DNA of 64,000 bases from the NCBI RefSeq assembly GCF_001449115.1, contig NZ_LAIJ01000007.1:124001-188000 (forward strand). The letters are read 5' to 3'. The translations under genes and the position numbers were made by a program. Shown piece after piece: positions 34,350-42,712 of this stretch. The stretch's first letter is position 1. Every line of letters starts with the position of its first letter. The notes beneath the pieces were generated by a model. That model did not search any database. It was not told the DNA's origin and saw only the letters and a program-made list of their open reading frames with translations. This DNA comes from Occallatibacter gabretensis. Lineage in GTDB: Bacteria; Acidobacteriota; Terriglobia; Terriglobales; Acidobacteriaceae.

Positions 34350-35768
34350 GTGAAGATGTGGTCGGGCCGCTTTCGCGAGCCCCTGGATACTGAATTCGAG
34401 CAGTGGCAGCGGTCGATTGTCTTTGATTGGCGTCTGCTTCCGCAGGAGGTCGCGGCCAGCAAGGCGCATGCCTCTGCGCTTTATGCGGCTGGAATTATTA
34501 CAGAGAGTGAAAGAGCGGAGCTCCGCGCGGGGCTGGATGCAATTGCCTCGGAACATTCGTCAGACGCAGGCAAAGCTGCAGTGCGTGATCACGCAACCGC
34601 CGAGGACATTCATCATTTTGTCGAGCTGTCGCTGGTGGAGCGTGTCGGCTCGCTCGGCCTCAAGCTGCATACGGGCCGCAGCCGCAATGAACAAATCGCA
34701 ACCGATCTGCGGCTCTATGTCCGCGAGCAAATTCAGCTCACCATTGCATCGCTTGCCGCATGGGCCAGTGCGCTTGTGGAGTTGGCTAAGCAGTCCGGCG
34801 ACGCCGTGATGCCGAGCTATACGCATCTGCAGCGCGCCGAGCCTGTGCTTATCGCGCACTGGCTTTTGGCTTACGCAGAGATGCTGCTGCGTGACGTATC
34901 GCGGCTGCATGACTGTGCTGCGCGACTCAACTACTGCCCCCTCGGCTCCGGCCCCATTGCCGGCGCAACGCTTGCATTGGATCGCACGATCGCCGCGCGC
35001 GAGCTTGGCTTTACCGCTCCGACTGCGAATTCCATGGACGCAACGAGCGACCGCGACTTTGTGCTGGAGTTTCTAACTGCGCTCACCTTTGTCGGCCTGC
35101 ATGCCAGCCGCTTTGCCGAAGAGATCACACTCTTTGCCACGGCGGAGTTTGGTTTTGTCTTGCTGCCGGAAGCATTTTCAACCGGCTCCAGCGCGATGCC
35201 TCAGAAGAAGAATCCGGATCTGACCGAGTTGCTGCGCGCGAAAGTCGGCCGCATTCATGGCGCAGCGGAGGCCGTAACGCTACAGATCAAAGGACTACCA
35301 CTGGCTTACAACAAGGATTTGCAAGAAACGCAGGAACAGGCCTTTGCCGTCGAGTTTGTTCCGCAGATGCTGTCCCTGGTGGCGCGTTTTACCGCCGCGC
35401 TTAAATTCAATCAGGATGCGATGCGAACCGCAGCGCAGAACGGCTATCTGAACGCGATGGCAGCGGCCACGTACCTCGTCTACAAGGGAGTTCCCTTCCG
35501 CATAGCACATGAAAAGATCGGCAACACTGTTCGCTATGCGCTTGAGAAGGGCGTGGAATTGAACGCGCTGTCGCTTGCAGAGTTGAAAGAGTTCGGCGAA
35601 GAGTTTGAAGCGGACTTCTTCCCTGCCGTTGATTTGAATGCGACTCTTGATTGCCACGATGTCATCGGCGGCACGGCCCGCGAGCGCGTGCGTGAGGCAT
35701 TGCATGCAACGGAGTCTCGGATTGCGGCTCTGACGCATCCTCAGGAGGCCGTTCATGCTGGTGCGTAA
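34350..35768 (+). CDS. argH: Argininosuccinate lyase
   Basis: Last enzyme of the arginine pathway, fumarase/aspartase superfamily, about 472 residues. It starts with the diagnostic MWSGRF and has HTGRSRNEQ, YTHLQRAEP and the signature GSSAMPQKKNPD with the flexible catalytic serine. GTG at 34350 has GGAGAG 6 bases upstream and is preferred to the ATG two codons later. argG, which normally precedes it, is absent from the 90-base argF-argH gap. Confidence 0.95.
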   Translation: MKMWSGRFREPLDTEFEQWQRSIVFDWRLLPQEVAASKAHASALYAAGIITESERAELRAGLDAIASEHSSDAGKAAVRDHATAEDIHHFVELSLVERVGSLGLKLHTGRSRNEQIATDLRLYVREQIQLTIASLAAWASALVELAKQSGDAVMPSYTHLQRAEPVLIAHWLLAYAEMLLRDVSRLHDCAARLNYCPLGSGPIAGATLALDRTIAARELGFTAPTANSMDATSDRDFVLEFLTALTFVGLHASRFAEEITLFATAEFGFVLLPEAFSTGSSAMPQKKNPDLTELLRAKVGRIHGAAEAVTLQIKGLPLAYNKDLQETQEQAFAVEFVPQMLSLVARFTAALKFNQDAMRTAAQNGYLNAMAAATYLVYKGVPFRIAHEKIGNTVRYALEKGVELNALSLAELKEFGEEFEADFFPAVDLNATLDCHDVIGGTARERVREALHATESRIAALTHPQEAVHAGA

Positions 35769-36276
35769 GGCCCGGCTGCATGACGCATCAAACGTCTACG
35801 ACCTGGTGAACTCACTCTCGCATGATGGCACGCTGCTCAAGCGTTCTTTCGCGGAAGTCTGCGAGAACATCCGCGACTTTACCGTGGCCGTCTCAGACTC
35901 CGGCATCTTTCTGGGCTGTGGCGCGTTGCATTTATATGGCCCACATCTTTCCGAGGTGCGCTCCATCGTTATTAAGCCTGAGGCGCGTGCGCAAGGTGCA
36001 GGTGGTCGCATCCTTGGCGCGCTCATTGATGAGGCCGAGGAACATGGCATCCAGTCCGTGTGTCTCTTCACACGTATTCCGGATTTCTTTTTCAAGTACG
36101 GCTTCCGCGTGGTTGAGGATAAGACCGAGCTGCCGGATAAAATCTTCAAGGACTGCCAGACCTGTCCCCGGCTACACCGTTGCGATGAAGTCGCGATGGT
36201 GCGTGGGAGGATTCCACGCGTCTCGATCCTGGGTCCGCGTATTGAAGCCGAACAACTGGTCCGCATTGGCGGTTGA
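35755..36276 (+). CDS. argA: Short ArgA-type N-acetylglutamate synthase (GNAT)
   Basis: 173-residue GNAT enzyme that resembles the short, kinase-domain-free N-acetylglutamate synthases of actinobacteria. Motif A is VIKPEARAQGAGGRILGALI. A characteristic cysteine cluster CQTCPRLHRCDEVAM follows the acetyltransferase core. The ATG overlaps the end of argH by 14 bases, so it is the last gene of the arg operon. With no argJ in the window, this enzyme is the probable entry point of the pathway; a separate deacetylase would be needed elsewhere. Confidence 0.85.
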   Translation: MLVRKARLHDASNVYDLVNSLSHDGTLLKRSFAEVCENIRDFTVAVSDSGIFLGCGALHLYGPHLSEVRSIVIKPEARAQGAGGRILGALIDEAEEHGIQSVCLFTRIPDFFFKYGFRVVEDKTELPDKIFKDCQTCPRLHRCDEVAMVRGRIPRVSILGPRIEAEQLVRIGG

Positions 36277-36456
36277 CCCTTAGTCAAGCCCCATCGCGGG
36301 CAACCAATTTCTCAAATTAGTCATTTATTCCTATGTAGTTGTCATCCTTTGCCGCGTGCACGCATCTCGCGCCGCGGCAATTTTCCGCGCGTTCCAGGTG
36401 TCGAGAAAGGCGCGTACAGTTTCCCGTTGCTGCATAAATTAATAGGAGAAGATGGA

Positions 36457-37143
36457 ATGAAGAAGCAATTGATAGTTTTGAGTGCAGTGCTTTGCGCCAC
36501 TTCCTTTGCATGGTCCGAGTCACGCGAGGATGCAACCAAGCGGCTGGCGAATGCTGCCCAAGTGCTTACGGCAATTACAACGGCGCCGGATAAAGGCATC
36601 CCGCTTGAAGTCCTTGATCATGCCAAGTGCATTGCAGTGGTTCCACACATGGTGAAAGGTGGATTCATTTTTGGCGGAGAGGGCGGTCGTGGCGTAGCAA
36701 GCTGCCGCACAGCCACCGGATGGAGTGCGCCGGCGTTCTTTACCATTGCGGGCGGCAGCTGGGGCCTGCAGATTGGCGTTGAGGGCGTGGACCTGGTCAT
36801 GATCGTGCAGAACCAGCAGGGCATGGATCATTGGCTCTCCAGCAAATTCCAGATCGGCGGCGACGCCTCGGCTGCCGCGGGCCCGGTGGGCCGCCATGCG
36901 TCGGCGGACACAGACTGGAAGATGGATGCCGAAATCCTTACCTATTCGCGCGCCAAGGGAGTCTTTGCTGGGCTTACGCTGAAGGGTAATGGCATAAGCG
37001 GCGACGGCGATACGAACAAAAATGTTTACGGTACAGACGACGAAAAGGCCATTCTCACCGGCACAGTACCACCTACGCCGGAGGGCACGACTTTCCTCCA
37101 CTCCATTCACCACGCTCGTGAGGCGGCTGCCGCTAGCAAGTAA
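36457..37143 (+). CDS. Secreted SYLF-domain (Ysc84-like) lipid-binding protein
   Basis: 228-residue protein with a signal peptide (MKKQLIVLSAVLCATSFAWS). The SYLF domain covers most of the rest: an N-terminal ANAAQVLTAI helix, then IAVVPHMVKGGFIFGGEGGRGVA, GGSWGLQIGVEGVDLVMIV, and a GVFAGLTLKGNGI strand. SYLF domains bind phospholipids; many bacteria secrete one. The ATG at 36457 has AGGAG 8 bases upstream, while the longer frame from 36349 is not supported. A terminator follows. Confidence 0.88.
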   Translation: MKKQLIVLSAVLCATSFAWSESREDATKRLANAAQVLTAITTAPDKGIPLEVLDHAKCIAVVPHMVKGGFIFGGEGGRGVASCRTATGWSAPAFFTIAGGSWGLQIGVEGVDLVMIVQNQQGMDHWLSSKFQIGGDASAAAGPVGRHASADTDWKMDAEILTYSRAKGVFAGLTLKGNGISGDGDTNKNVYGTDDEKAILTGTVPPTPEGTTFLHSIHHAREAAAASK

Positions 37144-37179
37144 CGGCGTTTGTCCCTGGTTTAGCAATTTTCCTCCTTC

Positions 37180-37217
37180 AATCCCCGGTTCGCTGCGCAT
37201 GCGGATCGGGGATTTTT
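37180..37217 (+). terminator. Intrinsic terminator after the SYLF gene
   Basis: AATCCCCG (37180-37187) pairs with CGGGGATT (37207-37214) across a 19-base loop and runs straight into a T-tract. It lies 37 bases after the SYLF stop. Because it covers the ATG at 37199, it also argues that the next gene starts later, at 37247. Confidence 0.8.
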
Positions 37218-37246
37218 GTTTGCCGCTGCAATATACTGCACACGAG

Positions 37247-38011
37247 ATGCTTTTTCCCGGTGACTGGAAACTTGATGCTGCGCTTGGCTCCTGCCTGCTG
37301 TTGGGGCTGCGCCACGGTTTTGATTACGACCACCTCGCCGCCATCTCCGACATTACCGCTGTTCAACGTAACTGGCGCAGCGGCTTGCGCTTGGGCGTGA
37401 CCTATGCGTTGGGTCATGCTTTTACCGTAGCGGCGCTCGGCATTGCGGTATTGCAGCTGCATATGGGCCTGCCGGATGGGTTGGATCACTGGATGGAGCG
37501 GTTGATCGGCCTCACTCTCATCGTGCTTGGCATTGGCGTGGTGGCAGGAATTCTTCGCAAAGACGCGCATGGCCACGCGCACGGCCGCATCGAAAGCCGG
37601 CTGGCCATTGCCATCAATGGCATTCGCTGGCTGGGCTGGCGCACGCGCCGGATCTGGAATCAAGAGGCTCCGCGTCCAGAACGTTTCCAATGGATGTACA
37701 CCGGTAAATCGGTCTTTCTCATCGGTATGCTGCATGGCGTCGGCGCGGAAACTCCCAGCCAGCTGGCACTCTTTTTTCTCACTGCGAATCTCGGCGGCAC
37801 ATCGCGCGGGATGCTCGGGCTGGCGGCGTTTGCCGTGGGTCTGGTGGCTATGAATGCGCTGATGACAGCCTCCATTGGCGGAGCCTTTCAGGCGGGCGCC
37901 GTCCATGCGCGCTTTTATCGCATTATTGCGTGGACCGGCGCAGCATATAGCTGCGTCATCGGCACCATCTTCCTCTTCGGCCTGTCGGAAAAGCTGCCGC
38001 CGCTCGGTTAA
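37247..38011 (+). CDS. Nickel/cobalt transporter-like (NicO/UreH family) membrane protein
   Basis: 255 residues, about six transmembrane helices. The first helix carries GLRHGFDYDHLAAISD, the histidine/aspartate metal signature of NiCoT and NicO transporters (usual form RHAxDADH). A histidine-rich loop, HGHAHG, lies near residue 100, and a second LIGMLHGVGAE motif follows. Family members move Ni2+ or Co2+ in or out; the direction cannot be read. The frame is open upstream to 37022, but that part overlaps the SYLF gene and the terminator, so Met at 37247 is used. Confidence 0.82.
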   Translation: MLFPGDWKLDAALGSCLLLGLRHGFDYDHLAAISDITAVQRNWRSGLRLGVTYALGHAFTVAALGIAVLQLHMGLPDGLDHWMERLIGLTLIVLGIGVVAGILRKDAHGHAHGRIESRLAIAINGIRWLGWRTRRIWNQEAPRPERFQWMYTGKSVFLIGMLHGVGAETPSQLALFFLTANLGGTSRGMLGLAAFAVGLVAMNALMTASIGGAFQAGAVHARFYRIIAWTGAAYSCVIGTIFLFGLSEKLPPLG

Positions 38012-38592
38012 AGCATTTTCATCAACAACGCCATGTCTCAGGACTCAAAGCCCACGTTACCTTGGTACATTGTCCTTTCGTACTGAAATTCCCTCCAGAT
38101 AGTTTGCACAAAATTACCGTCATCTATGCCACACTGATCTTGAAGTGAAAAAAAGGCCAAATCTTCTCATCAATCCCGAGGAGGTAGCCTTCATCTTCCA
38201 ACAGCATTTCAGCCTGATTTGAATTCCAAAAGTGCGATTTTCACCGCGTTTTGACCGCATTTTCGCACTATTTTTTAGGTAAAAAATCGCCTATAAATGA
38301 TTGAATATAAACGACTTACGAAGGTACAAAAACCAAGAAATACAGATTTTTCTCCCGTACAGAATCTGTATTTCTGTAAATCTGCAAGCCCCTCCGCAGG
38401 TTAAACCCATGAAAAAGAACTAGATAGCACCATCGCGCACCTGTTCCTGCCCACAGATTCTGTAAATCTGTAAGTCAACAGCCTGTTGGGGCCCCCCATC
38501 GAGGGATTGTTGCTCCCGGGGGCAGAAATCCGTAGCAGCAACCGTCTCTGAATCTCAAAAAGACACACCGGCTCAGGATTCGCCTTAAAGAC
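38012..38592. other. AT-rich intergenic region with nested hairpins
   Basis: No convincing gene is present in these 581 bases. AGTGCGA (38231-38237) pairs with TCGCACT (38263-38269), enclosing two CCGC(G/A)TTTT-type copies, and is followed by a T-run; ATTTTTT/AAAAAAT (38270-38287) makes a second small hairpin. This could terminate the transporter transcript. Further on is a group of ACAGATT/AATCTGT palindromes, annotated separately. The end (38470-38590) holds a C/G-rich run but nothing recognisable. Confidence 0.5.
38340..38477. repeat. Cluster of ACAGAT/ATCTGT inverted repeats
   Basis: ATACAGAT (38340-38347) and ATCTGTAT (38364-38371) form one inverted repeat. TTCTGTAAATCTGCAAG occurs just after it, and nearly the same string ending TGTAAG recurs at 38459-38475, where ACAGATT (38453-38459) and AATCTGT (38465-38471) pair across 5 bases. 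The repeated palindromes could be protein-binding sites or part of a dispersed intergenic element. Confidence 0.5.
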
Positions 38593-39678
38593 TCACTTCT
38601 CCCGCGGCCATGCTGCCTGCACAGCCTCGCTCAGTTTTTCCTGTCCCGCTGCATTGGGATGCAGGGCATCGCTCATCTCAGCGCTGGTGCCTTGCAGATA
38701 CTGGCGCGTATCAAAGAGCAATACGTTCAGCCCGTCTCCGGCAAACATATTTACATCCGCCAGAGTATCGCTGTTGTAGGCCAGGCAGGGCGCATCCGTG
38801 GCCTGGCATCCCACGTTCAGGCCGGTATGCAGTTGATATGGAACCGTGCCTGCCAGTACGGTGGGAAGCTGTCCTGCCGGCAATGCTGACGGCGCACCGA
38901 TGCCTACAACGGAAATTCCGGCTGTGCCGGCGCTGGTCTGAATGAACGTGACGATATGCTTTCCTGCGGAAACCCATGGCCAACGCAGAAAACCCAGCGA
39001 GCGCGTGGTCCCGTTCTTCGTAGCCATTTGCGGACTAGTCTGCACTGCGGAGGTTCCGGTCTCTACTCCATCGAGTGCGTACCCATAGGCCGCCGTTGAG
39101 GCATCGTCAATCAACGGCCATGCATAGATCGGCCCTCCCGTTGCCATGGTGATAGTAAAGCTCACCGTCGATCCCTGCCCCGCCGTGGTCCACGCATTCC
39201 AACCGTTTGTGGTGTCTACCTGGCCAGGTCCGTCGGCGACAAAGCCAGCCGACCCTGCCAGCACTTTGCCCTCTGCGGGCAGCGCCAGCCAGGAGAGAGC
39301 AGCCTGATGGCACTGAACAAATACCTGCTCATAGGCGCCCTGGCCCTGGTTGTCCACGTCATTGGCTCCGATCAGTACGGAGTATGTGGTGTGCGAGGCC
39401 AGTGTAGGCGAAACGTTATTGGGAAAGATCTGCCGCGCAGGCACGTCGCAAGCCTGATCGCCCGCGATAGCCAGATTGGTCAGGGGTGAGTTCTTTTCCC
39501 GGGAAACAAGCGCGGGGTACGCCTGCTGCGACGGATTGCTCAGCGTAACACCGTCGGTAATAAAGTCTCCCAACGCAAAGTACGGCGGATTAGAGTTCAG
39601 CACCACGTCAGCGCATCCGGATAGGCAAGCGAGAACTGCAAGTACAGAAAAGGATGCAACCTGGAATCGCAGCTTCAT
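38593..39678 (-). CDS. SGNH/GDSL-like lipoprotein with altered block I
   Basis: 361 residues, exported lipoprotein with lipobox LSGC (Cys22). The SGNH layout is partly kept: block III GAND with Asn106, and the C-terminal DALHPN with Asp337 and His340. Block I, normally GDS with the serine nucleophile, reads ALGDFITDG with Phe39. An inserted beta-rich domain (about 140-250, GQGSTVSFTITMATGG) resembles a carbohydrate-binding-like jelly roll. The serine loss suggests no esterase activity, or a nucleophile from elsewhere. It is separated from neighbours by gaps and looks monocistronic. Confidence 0.75.
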   Translation of the reverse strand: MKLRFQVASFSVLAVLACLSGCADVVLNSNPPYFALGDFITDGVTLSNPSQQAYPALVSREKNSPLTNLAIAGDQACDVPARQIFPNNVSPTLASHTTYSVLIGANDVDNQGQGAYEQVFVQCHQAALSWLALPAEGKVLAGSAGFVADGPGQVDTTNGWNAWTTAGQGSTVSFTITMATGGPIYAWPLIDDASTAAYGYALDGVETGTSAVQTSPQMATKNGTTRSLGFLRWPWVSAGKHIVTFIQTSAGTAGISVVGIGAPSALPAGQLPTVLAGTVPYQLHTGLNVGCQATDAPCLAYNSDTLADVNMFAGDGLNVLLFDTRQYLQGTSAEMSDALHPNAAGQEKLSEAVQAAWPREK

Positions 39679-39782
39679 AACAACGGATTCAACGGCTGCA
39701 AAAGCGAAGAGCTTCCGGTCACGCAGGTAATATGTAGAACGCTAGATGCCAGCCTTGAACTTATATTTCAATTCGGGACCAG

Positions 39783-40073
39783 CTATTGCTCGCTTAGACC
39801 CGCCACCAGCGCTTGCCACTCTTCTTCGAGAGAAGGTCGCCGATATGCTCGACCGGCGCGGCGGTACCAATAGTCCGCATTCCATTCCTCGCCTTCTTTA
39901 CGATGCAGGTAGGCATGGATGGCCATTCCCTCCGGCGTATCCAGCTCGTCTACCAGGCTGTGCGCGCGTGACCAATTCCCTTTGGCGTCCCACCAGAGTG
40001 CAGCTAGTGGGACGCTCAACTCAGCCGGAGGCTCGTGACCCTGCAGGCTTTTCTTGAATTCAGCTGCCTTCAT
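39783..40073 (-). CDS. Conserved small protein, function unknown
   Basis: 96-residue cytosolic protein with a helical, tryptophan-rich composition (ALWWDAKGNWSRAHSLVDEL, NADYWYRRAGR). The ATG has a clean GGAGG 6 bases upstream. I recognise this kind of protein from acidobacterial and planctomycete genomes, but know no function. It is divergent from the feo operon. Confidence 0.75.
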   Translation of the reverse strand: MKAAEFKKSLQGHEPPAELSVPLAALWWDAKGNWSRAHSLVDELDTPEGMAIHAYLHRKEGEEWNADYWYRRAGRAYRRPSLEEEWQALVAGLSEQ

Positions 40074-40252
40074 TCCGTCCTCCGATCAAAGATAATGTGA
40101 GATCCGTCGCATTCTGCGCTGTGCATACACGATACGACTGAAGTGGCACAGCGAGGCCGGCAATGAAACTCATCCCTTTTCCTCAAAAACAGCATCGGCG
40201 CAATCTCCGCAACGGAGGATCAGTTGACCGGACCGCTAGTCCTTGTAACTCA

Positions 40253-40293
40253 GACTGTTTCGGTCGTATACTGAAGTCCGACTGTTCTAGTCG
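40253..40293 (+). promoter_or_regulatory. Paired palindromic repeats upstream of feoA
   Basis: GACTGTTTCGGTC (40253-40265) and GACTGTTCTAGTC (40280-40292) are nearly identical and 27 bases apart; the second lies in a perfect CGACT-N5-AGTCG palindrome (40279-40293). They end about 30 bases before the FeoA start. Their place fits an operator for an iron- or manganese-responsive repressor such as a Fur or DtxR-type protein, although the sequence does not match the classical Fur box. Confidence 0.45.
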
Positions 40294-40321
40294 CAGATTC
40301 AGGTTACGCGGAGTTTACCGG

Positions 40322-40669
40322 GTGAGCGTGCTGAGCGAATTAAATGTTGGTCAACACGGTGTCGTGATGGCGCTTGATCTGCCCGAATCTGTCCAGAACC
40401 ATCTAATGCACATGGGTTTTGTGCCCAGCGCTCTCGTGACGGCGCTGCGGCGCGCTCCGGCTGGCGACCCCATGGTCTATCTCGTGGACGGACTTGAAAT
40501 CGCACTGCGGCGTGAAACCGCCAGGTCGATTCGAGTGAAGATTCCGCGCACGCTGAGCCGTCAGCAGGAGCAGGAGCTGCTCGAATCTGCGCGGCAGGCA
40601 GCACAAGCCGATCCCGTACAGACTGATTCTTCTCAGCTTGAGGCTGCCCCGGTTGAGGCAATTCGATGA
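40322..40669 (+). CDS. feoA: FeoA domain protein (ferrous iron transport)
   Basis: SH3-like FeoA protein of about 115 residues that assists FeoB. The core runs LSELNVGQHGVV to HMGFVPSALVTALRRAPAGDP and GLEIALRRETARSI, matching the family. The C-terminal 30 residues are a Gln/Glu-rich tail. The GTG at 40322 begins at the domain and has GGAG about 9 bases before it; the longer frame from 40163 has an unrelated basic stretch. The stop overlaps the feoB start by 4 bases. Confidence 0.87.
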   Translation: MSVLSELNVGQHGVVMALDLPESVQNHLMHMGFVPSALVTALRRAPAGDPMVYLVDGLEIALRRETARSIRVKIPRTLSRQQEQELLESARQAAQADPVQTDSSQLEAAPVEAIR

Positions 40670-42585
40670 GCAGCTGTTGCGAGACTCCGGCCTTTGTTCC
40701 GCCTCCGCCTCCTCCGCCGGGAGGAGTGCTGCGGACCATCGCACTGATTGGCCCGCCGAATGCCGGTAAATCCACGCTCTTCAATCGCCTGACCGGCCTG
40801 CGCCAGAAGGTGGCAAATTATCCCGGTGTAACCGTGGAGCAGCGCATGGGCTCAATGGCCGGAGTGGGCCGGCCCGATCTGACGCTGATCGACCTGCCGG
40901 GTATTTACTCGCTTACACCGTATTCCGAGGACGCGAGGGTAGCCGTCGATGTGCTGAAAGGGCGGATGAATGGCACGCCCAGGCCGGACGCGGTTCTCCT
41001 TGTTCTTGATTCGCTGCATCTGACACGCCAGCTAATGCTCGCGGCTCCGGTATTGGCCCTGCGGCTTCCCACCCTGGTGTTGTTGAACATGAGCGACCTC
41101 ATGGAGTCACGTGGCGGCGCGGTGGATGTGCTGCAACTGGCCCGCGAGCTGGGCGCTCCTGTTGCACAGATTTCCGCATCCCACGGGACTGGCATCGATT
41201 CTGTACCGCTGTTTCTGAATCAGCACGACCGTCCGGCCGAAGCGCCGCAGCGGCCGCTCTCGTTGCCCGTTTTGGGCAACGCGGCCAGCACGCACACCTG
41301 GGCCGCACAGGTAAGCCGCAACACCGGCTACCGGGCCCCACTCTCCGCCGCGAGCACGCGCCGGTTAGACGACATTCTGCTGCACCGCATCTGGGGACCG
41401 CTGCTGTTTCTTGTCGTCGTAATCGCTGTCTTTGAAGTGGTCTTTTCACTCGGCCAGCCACTCTCGGACGGCTTCGGCGATCTGCTGGCTAAGATTGGCG
41501 ATCTGGCTCGTCCGTTTCTGCCTGCCGGATGGATTCAGTCCCTGGTCCTGGACGGCGCATGGAAGGGCATCGGCTCCGTACTGGTCTTTCTGCCGCAGAT
41601 TCTGCTGCTCTTTCTCTTTATCGGCATCCTCGAAGACACCGGCTATCTGGCTCGCGCTGCGCTCATCGCCGATCGCGTCATGCGCGCCATCGGCCTGAAC
41701 GGCAAGGCGTTTATTCCGCTACTCTCCGGCTACGCCTGCGCGGTTCCGGCCATCATGTCCACGCGCACGATCGAGAACAAACGCGACCGCTTTGCGACGA
41801 TTCTCGTGACGCCGTTCATGACCTGCTCGGCACGGCTGCCGGTGTATCTGCTGCTGATTGCGGCCTTCATTCCGAACACGTATGTTGTCTATGGATTGCT
41901 GAGCCTGCGTACGCTTGTGATGCTGGGCTTGTATCTCGCGGGTTTTCTGGCTGCGCTGGCTACGGCTCGCCTGCTCAAGAGCTCAATCCTGAAATCGAGC
42001 GAGACACCATTCATTCTGGAGCTGCCACAGTACCGCATGCCTACCCTGCGCGCACTTGGCCTTCGCCTGCTGGACCGCTCAAAGATTTTTCTGAACCAGG
42101 CTGGGCGCGTGATTCTGCTTGTCACCCTTGGCGTCTGGGTTCTTGCGCATTTGCCGGCTATGCGGACGGCTGCGGGCGTGCTTACCGCGCCGGAACTGGC
42201 AGACAGCCTCATCGGACGGCTCGGCCACTTTATTGAGCCGGTCATTGCACCGCTGGGCTTTAACTGGAAGGTTGGCATTGGATTGCTTTCGAGCGTGCTG
42301 GCCCGCGAGGTAATGGTGAGCACCATGGGCACGCTCTATGGTGCCGACCCAGGTACACAGGCCCTCAGCCTGCAGTCCGCCATGCACCATGACATGACGC
42401 TGGGCGGCGCGCTGGCGCTGATGATCTTCTTCGCCTTCGCAATGCAATGCACGTCCACCATGGCCATAGTCAAGCGCGAAACCAATAGCTGGAAATGGCC
42501 TGCACTGCAGTTTGTTTACATGCTGGTGTTGGCCTATGCCGCGGCGTTCGTGGTCAATCACGTTGTCACCGCAATCTTCGGGTAA
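40666..42585 (+). CDS. feoB: Ferrous iron transporter FeoB
   Basis: 639 residues, a GTPase fused to an inner-membrane permease for Fe2+. After a proline-rich leader and a CC pair at residues 4-5, the G domain shows G1 GPPNAGKST, G2 NYPGVTVE and G3 DLPGIYS, then NMSD for G4. About eight membrane segments follow, with the Gate motifs GLNGKAFIPLLSGYACAVPAI and the second Gate near ALREVMVST-like sequence. The protein is shorter than E. coli FeoB (773 residues), mainly in the spacer and C-terminus. It is translationally coupled to feoA. Confidence 0.95.
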   Translation: MSSCCETPAFVPPPPPPPGGVLRTIALIGPPNAGKSTLFNRLTGLRQKVANYPGVTVEQRMGSMAGVGRPDLTLIDLPGIYSLTPYSEDARVAVDVLKGRMNGTPRPDAVLLVLDSLHLTRQLMLAAPVLALRLPTLVLLNMSDLMESRGGAVDVLQLARELGAPVAQISASHGTGIDSVPLFLNQHDRPAEAPQRPLSLPVLGNAASTHTWAAQVSRNTGYRAPLSAASTRRLDDILLHRIWGPLLFLVVVIAVFEVVFSLGQPLSDGFGDLLAKIGDLARPFLPAGWIQSLVLDGAWKGIGSVLVFLPQILLLFLFIGILEDTGYLARAALIADRVMRAIGLNGKAFIPLLSGYACAVPAIMSTRTIENKRDRFATILVTPFMTCSARLPVYLLLIAAFIPNTYVVYGLLSLRTLVMLGLYLAGFLAALATARLLKSSILKSSETPFILELPQYRMPTLRALGLRLLDRSKIFLNQAGRVILLVTLGVWVLAHLPAMRTAAGVLTAPELADSLIGRLGHFIEPVIAPLGFNWKVGIGLLSSVLAREVMVSTMGTLYGADPGTQALSLQSAMHHDMTLGGALALMIFFAFAMQCTSTMAIVKRETNSWKWPALQFVYMLVLAYAAAFVVNHVVTAIFG

Positions 42586-42620
42586 AAAATTACTCGCAAT
42601 TCACAAAAGCCATGTTATTC

Positions 42621-42648
42621 TTGTTGACGCTGTAGTCACGCATATAGT
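42621..42648 (+). promoter_or_regulatory. Possible promoter of the secreted-protein gene
   Basis: TTGTTG (42621-42626) and TATAGT (42643-42648) are separated by 16 bases in the 127-base gap after feoB. An overlapping TTGACG is another -35 candidate with a shorter spacer. It lies about 65 bases before the next start, so the next gene may be transcribed independently. Confidence 0.3.
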
Positions 42649-42712
42649 TCTCTTTGCGAGATTGTGACGTAATAACGGGCCCCATCCGAACACAATCAGG
42701 AGGGATTCCAAA

